From the NCBI GenBank assembly GCA_002205965.3, contig NADL03000675.1, positions 124,001-188,000 of the forward strand: a DNA stretch of 64,000 nucleotides. Reading direction: 5' to 3'. Below are positions 10,545 to 19,207 of this stretch, piece after piece. A model generated the notes under the pieces. It saw only the letters and a program-made list of their open reading frames with translations, was not told the DNA's origin and did not search any database. Source of the DNA: Kappaphycus alvarezii (Eukaryota; Rhodophyta; Florideophyceae; Gigartinales; Solieriaceae). The translations under genes and the position numbers were made by a program. How positions within the stretch are numbered: position 1 is the first letter of the stretch; every line of letters starts with the position of its first letter.

Positions 10545-11610
10545 GTGTTCTACATTGCACTTCGAGCAAAATATGCGCAACGTAAAGTGCGACATCAACT
10601 GGAGAGAAGCAATCGTATATCTTTAACCGACTTCTCGTTTAACTTCAATACTTTCAGTGATGCCGTGAGCCTGGCAGAGTTTCGATTTGAGAAAAGCAAT
10701 GTTTTAGGCGTGATCCCAACCCTTTAATGGCCTACAACCAAATACCACACAAGCCGCAATAGATATGCTTGCAATTCATTCTTGTCTACCTGTGTCACTT
10801 TGCGTCGTTTGGGGTACCCGTGTTGCCGGAGAGGTTTGGAAGAACGCTTTGGAAAACATTATTCACAGCTCTCTGAAAATTATTGGGAGGGACTAGAGCA
10901 CTTTCTTGAGTCCCGAAAGCATCTTCTAGTTGGTCATTTGTCATCATAATTCGTGGCCGGGAATGCTGCTCGATATGCGGAAGCAGTTGCAAGGAAAGGG
11001 CAGGCGATGAAGAACTGCATCGGATTTGTAGATGGAACTGTTCTTGGCATTGCGAGGCCAAAGGGCTACGAGAAGCAGCGTGTATGCTACAATGGATGCA
11101 AACGAAAACAAGCTCTCAAGTTCCAGGCCGTTAATAGCCAGGACGGGCTAATGCTTCATTTCTTTGGCCCTATGGAGGGGCGCCGACATGATTGGACTTT
11201 TTACAGAAGAAGCGAGTTGGATGGCATGCTCGCGCAGAGTCTCCTTGTGCACGGAATTCAGTACGCCCTTCATGGAGATTCGGGATATAACTGGAGAGTG
11301 TTCATGGAGATACCGTTCCAGGGAAGCAACCTCTCTTAGGCACAGATTGCGTTCAACAAGGCTATGTCTTCGGCCCATATCACTGGCGAGTAGATTTTCA
11401 AGGAAGTGAAGCTCTACTTTGCAACAGTTGACTTTAAGAGAAAGATGAAGGTGTACGAGTCTCTAGTGGGTATGCTTTATCTTTCTGCCGTGTTATTGTG
11501 CAACATGAGGAATTGTATCCATTAAAACCAAGTAGCCAAGTACTTTAGCTGCAGGCCGCCTGCACTAGAGGAGTACCTTGCACATGAAGACTAAGATAGC
11601 CTGGAGGGGG
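10545..11610 (+). pseudogene. PIF/Harbinger DDE transposase (DDE_Tnp_4 type)
   Basis: The N-terminal part shows LAEFRFEKSNVLGVIPTL and, in another frame, RRLGYPCCRRGLEERFG, the helix-rich region that precedes the catalytic core in Harbinger transposases. The core reads GFVDGTVLGIARP (first Asp), VCYNGCKRKQALKFQ, GPMEGRRHDW, HGDSGYNW (second Asp) and, past a stop, AFNKAMSSAHI with the region expected to hold the Glu. Frames change twice before 10953, and stops lie at 11337-11339 and 11391-11393. It was clearly active once but is now non-functional. Confidence 0.85.
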
Positions 11611-11768
11611 CGAGGACAAAGTCCGCGAATGCGAGCTTGAGAGCTTTAACGCGGACTTCGCTCGGCAAGATTTGGCACCCATCGCTGCAATTCTGCTTTA
11701 GTAACAGGCCCTCCACGGCACGCAAAACCTGGGTTTATCGCTTCTCGGATCTGGGCGATTTTTGTCTC

Positions 11769-12660
11769 TTACCGTTTGTCGAACGCTTCGAGCATCAACT
11801 TAAACTTCTCAAGCTCTAGCTTTTTTGCCTTTTCACGTTCTTCCCGCCTCTCGTTCCTCTCGCGCCCCTTCTCTTCCAGATCCTTCGCGTACCGCTCACG
11901 CTCGAAGTTCAGCTTTTCGCGCTCCAGTTCAACGCGCGCCAGGTCCGCTTCCTTCATGTGCTTAGAGAATCTTTCCATGTCATCGCCCTCTCCAAGTGTC
12001 ACCCTCCTTCTCTTACCCTTCACCTTGTTTCGCGGATAGTCTTCTCCATCGCTGTCGGTTTCGTCGTCACCATCTTTCTTGCGCTTCAACGAGGCTTGGA
12101 CCAGTTCCTTTCCGATGGGTTCCTTCTCGTCATCAGCATCTTTCTTTGCCGCACGCTGCGCTCCTTTCTTCGCGTCAACGTCTTACGCGAGCCTCCCTCA
12201 TCTCCATGAGGAGTTCCTCCATCACTCCGACCTCTCCGCCCACCCCCGATATTCGTTGATTGCGGTTGTCTTCCCGATCGAACTCAAGCTGTATGCATTT
12301 GTACCGGTCCTAGACGCTCTTCCAGGTCACCTTTTGGTTGAACGATGGGCTGGCATTGACAGCTATTGCCACATCCGTGAACTTCTTTCGCGTTTCACCA
12401 AAGGTCGCAACGTGCGCACCAGCGGCAGCAACCTCCCGTAAGATGATAAGGTCTTCTTCTGCTGTGAAACGGGAATGCCGAACTGGCTTTGACGCGCTTC
12501 CGCGAACAAAAGTAGGCACGGTGAGGGCAACAGGACCGGGGGGCGGCGTTGAGTTCGTCGGTTGATGCACAGATGCAGTCACGACCTCGGTCACCTGTTC
12601 TTCATCATGAGCGCTGGCGCCGGAAGCGGCTGGCAGTGGCGGAGACGGAATGGTGGTCAT
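11769..12660 (-). pseudogene. Harbinger-associated Myb/SANT-like protein
   Basis: An ATG at 12660 opens a frame with a Pro/Ala-rich leader, then a Myb/SANT-like helix set (RFTAEEDLIILREVAAAGAH, TRKKFTDVAIAVNA, VTWKSV). The conserved WKSVQDR-type helix is cut by an in-frame TAG at 12310-12312 where CAG would be expected. After it DRYKCIQLEF continues in frame, and a frame change near 12180 leads into a long charged coiled coil (KRKKDGDDETD, later ARVELEREKLNFERERYAKD) that ends at 11769. In this superfamily the Myb/SANT protein delivers the transposase to the element ends. With one nonsense codon and one frameshift it is fairly young. A relative lies at 49994-50850. Confidence 0.75.
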
Positions 12661-12987
12661 GGCGAAATGGTTTTTGGGAACAGCGGCTTGCCGTACCAAG
12701 GCGGTGGGGTGGTGGCATGCAAATAAAACTGAGGCATCCTCTCACTTTTGGCGCGATATCAATGTTAGAGGACACCTCTCCCATCCGTATTGCGCACATT
12801 TGTCCTGAAGGGTATTCACTGAAGTGCCACTTTTCAGCTTTTGTGATCATGCCGGCAAAGCGGAATTCTGGAATGCGAAGCCTTCTGTAATTTTATTTAC
12901 TGAATTTTACAATTTCCATTGCTGAAATCTTGCGGTAAACCCTCTATTGAGCAATCTTGCGACGGTTTCGTTCAGGGCATAATTATT

Positions 12988-13005
12988 GTACAGTACAGTA
13001 CAGTA
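12988..13005. promoter_or_regulatory. TACAGTA tandem array upstream of NLE1
   Basis: GTACAGTACAGTACAGTA is an uninterrupted run of the 5 bp unit ACAGT, lying 222-239 bp before the NLE1 ATG. The same array type occurs upstream of ORC3 and HSCB, which suggests a shared promoter element. No TATA box is evident. Confidence 0.55.
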
Positions 13006-13226
13006 GGCTATCCACTGTAGCACTGCAGCACAGGCGATTGAACGCGATGGTCGCCAACGGTAGTAGCGCCAGTGCAGAGCATAGCGCAAAGCAAAGCGAC
13101 GTGAAAGATCGGTTGACAGACTCTTTCACAAACCAGTACCTTCGGAGTGTACCGAGTCCGTTGGGAACCAGGACGGGAAAGTGAGCTTCCCTCAACTCAT
13201 TGCTGAAGCGGCATCCTACGCTCACC

Positions 13227-14687
13227 ATGGTGGGCGTCGAAGAAGATATGGCAGCCACTACAATTATCCAATTCCAGTCCCCCGAAGGTGATCCCGCCGG
13301 ACCTACCCTCGACGTCCCGCTTTCCTCCAATCCGTCCCAGCTCACCGCGCTTCTTAACGACCTGCTAAAGAATGAAGAGCCTGTTCCCTACGCTTTCTTC
13401 CTTTCTGACACCAGGGAGGAAATTACGAAGACCTTGCTCTCTTCCATGCAAAACGTCGCGGTCTCGTCTGAGAGAGTTGTTTCCGTCACTTTTCAGCCTC
13501 AATCGTTATTCCGTGTTCGTTCTGTTTCTCGCTGCACTAGTTCACTTCCTGGACATTCTGAGGCCATCCTTACCGCTGAATTTTCACCAGACTCTCAGAT
13601 GTTGGCCACCGGTTCGGGGGATACAACCGTGAGATTATGGAACCCGCAGTCACAGCTACCAGACAAAACTCTGAAGGGCCACGCCAACTGGGTGCTAGTG
13701 ATTGCCTTTTCCCCTGATGCAACCAAACTCGCGTCAGCCTCCATGGATGGTTCAGTAAGGGTGTGGGACCCGGCGCGAGGCGAGTTACTTGGACGCCCGC
13801 TGTTGGGCCATAAGAAATGGGTTACATCACTCGCATGGAAGCCATACCATCTAGAGGAACCTTGTCTACGACTGGTGTCAGCATCGAAGGATAACACTTT
13901 GAGGGTGTGGCACACGGGCTCAGGTTCTTGTGCGAAGATTTTGGTGGGGCATACGGCAGCAGTGACGTGCGTAAAATGGTCGGGAGATGGTTTAGTTTAT
14001 TCGGCATCACAAGATAGGACAATTAAGGTTTGGGATGTGGAGCGAGGATGTGCGGTAAGGAGTTTTGGGGCACACGGGCACTGGGTAAATGCAATGGCAT
14101 TGTCCACAGATTACGTCTTGAGATGCGGTGCGTTTCCGATGTTGGATGAGGCAAGAGGATATGTGCCCAAAAAGATGAACAGGGAGGAAGCTCGGGAAAG
14201 ATATGAAAAGGTGAAGAGGACCGGAGTGGGTGGAAAAGAGAGAATGGTGAGTGGTTCCGATGATTTCACTTTGATTTTGTGGGAAGATATTGGGAGGAGT
14301 GGGGAGACACGGGTGCAGCCAAAGGCTCGAATGACTGGGCATCAGCAGCTGGTGAATGATGTGATGTTTAGTCCAGATGGGCTGTACATTGCGTCTGCAA
14401 GTTTTGACAAGAGCATCAGATTGTGGGATGGGACCACAGGGAAGTTTTTGTTCACATTTCGGGGGCATGTGGGCTCAGTATATCGAATAGTTTGGTCAGC
14501 AGATGCACGGATGATGATGAGCGCATCGAGAGACAGCACATGCAAGGTGTGGGAAATTAGGACGAGAAAGCTAAAGGCTGATCTCCCAGGTCATGCAGAT
14601 GAGGTATATACGGTCGACTGGAGTCCGGATGGGAAACGGGCAGCGTCTGGCGGGAAGGACAGAGTAGTAAAAATATGGCACCACTAA
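13227..14687 (+). CDS. NLE1: Notchless/Rsa4 homolog, WD40 ribosome-assembly factor
   Basis: Intact single-exon gene of 486 codons. The frame is open upstream to a TTG at 13200, but the first ATG (13227) sits in a strong CACCATGG context and gives the usual length. Residues 10-95 form the NLE/ubiquitin-like domain (LLKNEEPVPYAFFLSDTREE); eight WD repeats follow from about residue 110 to the C-terminus, each with a GH...(L/V/I)W frame, for example GHANWVLVIAFSPDATKLAS. A characteristic NLE insert with KERMVSGSDDFTLILW precedes the sixth blade. In yeast and animals the ubiquitin-like domain binds the MIDAS domain of the AAA+ ATPase Rea1/Midasin to drive pre-60S maturation in the nucleus. An alternative generic WD40 call is unlikely given the N-terminal domain. 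Confidence 0.95.
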   Translation: MVGVEEDMAATTIIQFQSPEGDPAGPTLDVPLSSNPSQLTALLNDLLKNEEPVPYAFFLSDTREEITKTLLSSMQNVAVSSERVVSVTFQPQSLFRVRSVSRCTSSLPGHSEAILTAEFSPDSQMLATGSGDTTVRLWNPQSQLPDKTLKGHANWVLVIAFSPDATKLASASMDGSVRVWDPARGELLGRPLLGHKKWVTSLAWKPYHLEEPCLRLVSASKDNTLRVWHTGSGSCAKILVGHTAAVTCVKWSGDGLVYSASQDRTIKVWDVERGCAVRSFGAHGHWVNAMALSTDYVLRCGAFPMLDEARGYVPKKMNREEARERYEKVKRTGVGGKERMVSGSDDFTLILWEDIGRSGETRVQPKARMTGHQQLVNDVMFSPDGLYIASASFDKSIRLWDGTTGKFLFTFRGHVGSVYRIVWSADARMMMSASRDSTCKVWEIRTRKLKADLPGHADEVYTVDWSPDGKRAASGGKDRVVKIWHH

Positions 14688-15118
14688 GAAGACCCGTGCC
14701 CCGCATACTGAGCAGGGCATTTCAAAACTCTTTGAGTATCCAAAAAGGAGTTTCTTTCTTTGCTTTAGGAAACATTCCTTCGCCATTGTCAATATTGAGT
14801 ACGCTCTCAATACCCACATGGACTGTGCGCTCAGTGCGGCAGAACTTCCCACCCTGCAAGCCTCGTCCTCGTTGAAACTCAAGAAGCTCCTAACAGATGA
14901 ACGTTGTCATTAACTCGCACACACCTGTACGCAGCAATTAGACCAGCAGACCAAGTCATCTAGTGCTGTGATGCGTATCCCACGGTGAACATTGATTCAA
15001 TCTACCAGAAGCCCCCGGCCAACGATGTCCTCCAAGCCGTCCCGTCAGAAACAATCGGTACTGTACCTCACTTCCAACGACATTTTCTTTCTGCCGCCAC
15101 CGATTTGACATGAGTCGC
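14688..15118. other. Intergenic, convergent 3' ends
   Basis: About 430 bp between NLE1 and the minus-strand gene at 15119. Short ORFs on both strands have no recognisable features. It is expected to hold both 3' untranslated regions. Confidence 0.6.
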
Positions 15119-15691
15119 CTACACCAAGGCATCTGCCAAGCCTCTCTTTCCTTCTCCATCCCCATTGTCCCCTTCCTCGGTATGATCCATGTCTCGATAC
15201 CTGGAGTATATTGCGCTCCCCCTTCTCGTTAATTTTACTGCGAATAATCTCTTCGCACTCCCTGCCGTTTCCGGTCCTTTGCATACCATCTGCACCCTCT
15301 GTTGAACCTTCAGCATTCTTAAGCAATGCTTGAAATGTTTTCTACTTCGAAACAATCCTGATGGTTCCACCTCCCCGTACAGCTTGTCGTAATCCATCAT
15401 ATGTCCTTCATTCTGCAGCAACACATTGGCGATCTGCCTTGTCGGCAACTTGCGCACCCATGTTGGGGCTTGTTGAGCAGCTCGCTGAGCGGCGGCCTGG
15501 GCAGCTTGAGGAATGGCTGATGCCGCAGAGGCGACCGCAGCGCCTGCGGAAGTCGTGGCCATGATGCGAAACGAAGTGAGGGAGAAGTGGAGCGTTTGAG
15601 TTGCAGCGAAATGCGCGGCTGTCTCAGCACGAGACGAGGGCTCATGAAGCGTAGCATTGATCCGTAGGCCCAAGTGACGGACCGCTACCAT
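15119..15691 (-). CDS. Small conserved-looking protein, winged-helix-like, possibly mitochondrial
   Basis: An intact ORF of 190 codons starts at the ATG at 15691; a second in-frame ATG at 15562 would give 147 codons. The longer form begins with an Arg/Ser/Ala-rich, acid-poor leader (MVAVRHLGLRINATL) that could be a mitochondrial presequence. After an Ala/Gln-rich stretch comes a compact folded-looking region (WVRKLPTRQIANVLLQNEGH, MMDYDKLYGEVEPSGLF, RSRKHFKHCLRMLKVQQRVQ, LFAVKLTRRGSAIYSRY) with the helix spacing of a winged-helix domain and a short acidic tail. I do not recognise a family. Mitochondrial ribosome or organelle gene expression would be guesses. It is divergent from eIF3e, sharing a 368 bp promoter region. 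Confidence 0.6.
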   Translation of the reverse strand: MVAVRHLGLRINATLHEPSSRAETAAHFAATQTLHFSLTSFRIMATTSAGAAVASAASAIPQAAQAAAQRAAQQAPTWVRKLPTRQIANVLLQNEGHMMDYDKLYGEVEPSGLFRSRKHFKHCLRMLKVQQRVQMVCKGPETAGSAKRLFAVKLTRRGSAIYSRYRDMDHTEEGDNGDGEGKRGLADALV

Positions 15692-16059
15692 ACTATGTCA
15701 GGAACGGAACTGAATTAAAAAATACTAAAATTTGCCCATCACTTCAATTTTATTTTTATTTTATGCTTTACTGTACATCAGAGTAGGAAATTATTTATCT
15801 TTATATTGTGACCGACTTCTGGACGGTGTCGACGTCGGCATGTCAAAGGACCGTAGCTTGCTTCAGTAACGTTTCCGATTCCAGAGGTGAGGCTAGATTC
15901 CGCTTCATCTCACGCCGGTTGAGAAACAGTCAACAGCAATCTTCTTCGAACTCGTGAACTCCCTGATAAGAGTGTTGTAGACACTCGAGTGCAAGTCCCT
16001 CCCAGCTTCTGAGGTGGCCATAGTCGCCAGAATACGCAAGGTCTGGGCATTCAGCAACT
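15692..16059. promoter_or_regulatory. Divergent promoter region with TTTACTGTACATCA
   Basis: This 368 bp gap separates two divergent ATGs. It holds an AT-rich block (15714-15770) followed by TTTACTGTACATCA at 15768-15781, a single copy of the ACTGTAC motif found upstream of other host genes here. Confidence 0.4.
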
Positions 16060-17421
16060 ATGGAGTATGATCTTACGAGCACCGTCTCGGAGTTCTTGGA
16101 CCGTCACATGGTGATTCCACTTCTCGACTTCATAGGCGGCCATCCAAACATGAATGGTATCTACAGCAACGATGACATTATGAAAGCAAAACTCGATCTG
16201 CTTTCGAATACCGGTATGGTTGATTACGCTATTGAGACACATGTGGACCTCTTCAACACTGACCCCCCGGAAGAACTTGTCACACGTCGCGACAAGGTTA
16301 TCATGGCGCTTCAAGCACTCCAAGAAGATGCCAGTCCACTGTTATCCATTATTGGTGATGATGCGCTAATGGCTGAGCTGTCTGCCGCTAGTTCATTTCA
16401 TTTCGACTTTTTGTCAGAGAATTATGGAGTCACCGTCGAGGTACTCGAGGCCGTTTACGAGTTTGGAAAGTTTCAATTTGATTGCGGAAGCTACGAAGAC
16501 ACAGCCGCGTTGATGCAGGTGTATCGCATGCTCATGAACGGCAAGAATCCAGAGAGGGAGTTCTTCGCGTTATGGGGAAAATTTGCGGCAGATATTCTCA
16601 GCTTGAAATGGGATGCAGCCCTGGAGGACATGAACGCATTGAAAGAGGCTATTGATTCGAACGGGCGCGCTATTTTGCTCAACCCACTGCAACAATTGCA
16701 GCAGCGCACTTGGCTAATCCATTGGAGTCTCTTTGTTTTCTTCAACCATCCAGACGGTCGCAATATTATCACCGATCTTCTCTTCAGTGAGAAGTTTCTG
16801 AACACTATTCAGACTAACTGCCCACACATTTTACGCTACCTCACCACGGCTGTCATCACGAACAAACGCCGCAGGAATGTAATGAAGGACCTCGTCAAGG
16901 TTATTCAGCAAGAGTCATACGCGTACTCCGACCCCATCACGGAGTTTGTGCACTGCCTTTACGTCAATTTTGACTTTGAAGGTGCACAAGACATGCTGCA
17001 GAAATGCGAGGACACTCTTAAGCGAGACTTCTTTCTTGTAAGAACTCTGGATGACTTTTTAGAGGATGCGCGCAGGACCATTTTTGAGACTTACTGTCGA
17101 ATTCATCAAGTTATTGATATAGGGATGCTGGCCAACAAGCTGAACATGGATAAGTACGAGGCAGAAAAGTGGGTGGTCAATTTGATAAGACATGCGAGGC
17201 TGGACGCGAAAATAGACAGCCAAGCGAATCAAGTCATCATGGGAGTGACGGTCCCTAGTATCTACGAGCAAGTTGTAGACAGTACAAAGAATTTGCTTAT
17301 CAGAGGAAGCGCACTTGTTCAGAACTATGATCGACCGCACGGATATAATGCTGGAAACTATCGTGGCGACGATGAAAGAAGGAACAGAAGGGGTGGGAGA
17401 AGAGAGATCAGAGCAAATTAG
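16060..17421 (+). CDS. EIF3E: Translation initiation factor eIF3 subunit e (INT6)
   Basis: Intact single-exon gene of 453 codons, close to the 445 residues of the human protein. The N-terminus (MEYDLTSTVSEFLDRHMVIP, then LLDFI) matches the conserved eIF3e opening, which in animals reads nearly the same. The middle is helical repeat (FHFDFLSENYGVTVEVLEAV). The C-terminal third is the PCI domain with its winged helix (DIGMLANKLNMDKYEAEKWV, then NLIRHARLDAKIDSQANQVI), ending in an Arg/Gly-rich tail (GDDERRNRRGGRREIRAN). The subunit is part of the PCI/MPN octameric core of eIF3, which helps recruit mRNA to the 40S ribosome. The CSN and 26S lid PCI subunits are excluded by the N-terminus. Confidence 0.95.
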   Translation: MEYDLTSTVSEFLDRHMVIPLLDFIGGHPNMNGIYSNDDIMKAKLDLLSNTGMVDYAIETHVDLFNTDPPEELVTRRDKVIMALQALQEDASPLLSIIGDDALMAELSAASSFHFDFLSENYGVTVEVLEAVYEFGKFQFDCGSYEDTAALMQVYRMLMNGKNPEREFFALWGKFAADILSLKWDAALEDMNALKEAIDSNGRAILLNPLQQLQQRTWLIHWSLFVFFNHPDGRNIITDLLFSEKFLNTIQTNCPHILRYLTTAVITNKRRRNVMKDLVKVIQQESYAYSDPITEFVHCLYVNFDFEGAQDMLQKCEDTLKRDFFLVRTLDDFLEDARRTIFETYCRIHQVIDIGMLANKLNMDKYEAEKWVVNLIRHARLDAKIDSQANQVIMGVTVPSIYEQVVDSTKNLLIRGSALVQNYDRPHGYNAGNYRGDDERRNRRGGRREIRAN

Positions 17422-18600
17422 GTTGCTGCGTCATAAGTGAGATCCAATTTCTTTAATTCGTGATTGCGATGCGTGCAGCTTTCGATATGCTTGCAATTCT
17501 ACCCGCAGACAAGAAATGTAGCGGCGAAAGTATTTTGTGTAGTCTACACGCTGCTGACGCGTTAGGAGCGAATGTTTCGATATTGGTCTCGGGAAACGGA
17601 TCTCTGTCCAAGAGCCCCTTTCCTTGTTCTCGGCCGTCAACCTTCGCAAGGATACTTTGTGTATCAGCCTTTAGCGTAGTAGTCCTAGTTGACATTAATT
17701 TCGATGAGGGCCTTGACTATCAAAGAAAAGTGGAGACATTGGACCGAAATGCCCGTTTCTGTGAGACCCTCGTGCTCGCACGGATGCCTTTTATGCGCGA
17801 ACGAGAATGCAAGAGCGGTGGTGTGCGAAACGCGGATCAGGCGATTCGGGTCGCAGCACACCCGCGGCCAGCGATATGTTTCAGAGAGGAATTCGTGCCT
17901 TTCCCAAGCAGGATCCGTATTCAGGTGCACGGATTCACCAAGTCGAAGTCCAGTTGTCAGTTGGTTGCTGGTAAGGGGTCAAATCGTTACGCGAGGCGTA
18001 TGGTTTAGTTTGTAGTATCAGACTCTCTCTCCGCAGGAATCGGAGGGGCGGGCTCGACGAATCGTGCACACGGATGCAGTGACACAGTGAGGATGGAGGC
18101 GAATGCAGGCCAGTGCTGCGAGGATTTGCTCGCGTCCGGACAGTTATTATAGCAGCTAGATGTTGGCATGTAGAGGCTGGGGAGCGGACAGGCGTCGTGG
18201 GGTTCTTTCGGCTCCCTCCGTATTTGTGAAAGTGATGGGGAACGAAACTCGCAGTTAGTGCGTACCGGAGGTGGTGGTTGGCGGCGAGAGCAGTGTGGTC
18301 TTGGGCATTTTGAGGTTGGAGTTCAGTAGGAAACCTGACGTTGCGGATGGTCTTGAGTGCCATCTGCACTGGGTAAGTGCGATGGATCATGGTGGAAGGC
18401 TGGTGTTTCTATTGGCAGTGAGTCAGTCGCAACGGTCGGGGAAGCGTTGACAATCAGACTTGCAGATTAAGGGGGCATTCAACTTCAGCCAGAGGTTATT
18501 GCCGGAGGCTGCACCAACTTTTGGAGAGCATACCGTGTATGGGTAGAGCATGCTACGGGACAGTTGTTCCAACGTTTATAGACATGACATAGTTACGCGC
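17422..18600. other. Intergenic with no confident gene
   Basis: Several overlapping ORFs exist here: 182 codons on plus from a non-ATG start at 17460, 80 codons on minus from an ATG at 17695, and 151 codons on minus at 17935-18390. None shows a domain or compositional sign of coding. The minus ORF at 17453-17695 (beginning MSTRTTTLKADTQSILAKVD) has the most protein-like composition and could be a small gene, but I cannot support it further. Confidence 0.4.
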
Positions 18601-18606
18601 TAGTTC

Positions 18607-19058
18607 TTGTTGCATTCCCGTAGTGTTGCATTCGTGCGTAGTGCTGCATTTGTCCTTTGCACTGTGATCTTGGGTACTGCGTTACTCACTACCTTCGCTG
18701 CGCTCCGTACACCCGCTGACGGGGTTGCACTTTTTCATTCCAAAGCTTTCTCGGTCTGGTTTCAATGCTACTGTCAGGTGTCACTCTCCGCTCCCAAAAC
18801 CCCGTGCCCCAGGAACAGCTGCGTCGAAACCCTAGGCATCTTCGGTGACCACATCATGCACTGCTTGCATGGGCGAGAGCGGGTAGATGGTCACGACTGC
18901 CAGGTCGCAATTCTCACGTCGGACTTGGCAAAGGCCGCTCTGCACCCGGTCATGGAGCCTCGTTTCAATGTTTAGCATTGTGCGAGGCCAGATATCAGGG
19001 CTATAGAGAGTAGTGAAGGGACGAACAGCTTCGATTTTGCATTCGTGGAGCGTACAAT
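18607..19058 (+). mobile_element. R2-like RLE retroelement fragment (lineage B)
   Basis: The reading frame carries a CCHC-type zinc knuckle (CPRNSCVETLGIFGDHIMHC) followed by GRERVDGHD, then after an in-frame stop at 18973-18975 the endonuclease motif RPDIRAIESSEGTNSFDFAF. CCHC plus RPD...D is the C-terminal signature of R2-type non-LTR retrotransposons, which nick the target with a restriction-like enzyme. The reverse transcriptase is missing. The fragment ends at the start of the ORC3 promoter motif array, so it inserted or was trimmed very close to a host promoter. Two longer relatives lie at 58236-60110. Confidence 0.75.
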
Positions 19059-19061
19059 CGC

Positions 19062-19108
19062 ACAGTACAGTACAGTAGTGGACCTCTGGTGTGCATCCTG
19101 TACAGTAT
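19062..19108. promoter_or_regulatory. ACAGT array upstream of ORC3
   Basis: ACAGTACAGTACAGTAG at 19062-19078 and CTGTACAGTATAG at 19098-19110 lie 100-146 bp before the ORC3 ATG. It is the same motif as upstream of NLE1 and HSCB. Confidence 0.55.
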
Positions 19109-19207
19109 AGTGCTGTAAAACTGCAATGCGCGGATTACTCAGTTCAAAATCGCATCTTCAGCACATGCATCTTCCGCAGCCCTTTTGTCGCAACCCAATC
19201 CCCGCCA

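Larger units (their letters stand above)
10232..12942. mobile_element. PIF/Harbinger-type element: transposase plus Myb/SANT gene
   Basis: Two convergent genes, a DDE transposase on plus and a Myb/SANT protein on minus, form the classical two-gene PIF/Harbinger layout. Candidate termini are GGGTTTACGCC at 10232 and its inverted counterpart ending GTAAACCC at 12942; inside both, an AATTCAGTAA word followed by TTTCTG or ACAG recurs at similar depth. I do not see the expected 3 bp target duplication, so the exact ends are uncertain. The right end lies just before the NLE1 promoter motif array. Confidence 0.55.

Noticed and set aside
14007..14468. 153-codon minus-strand ORF
   Set aside because: Antisense shadow of the NLE1 WD repeats.
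15119..15691. Naming this gene as a specific mitochondrial ribosomal protein
   Set aside because: The leader and winged-helix-like spacing fit an organellar protein, but no diagnostic motif of a named family is visible.
17460..18008. 182-codon plus-strand ORF after eIF3e
   Set aside because: It starts at a non-ATG codon, has mixed composition with no motif, and overlaps equally good minus-strand ORFs.
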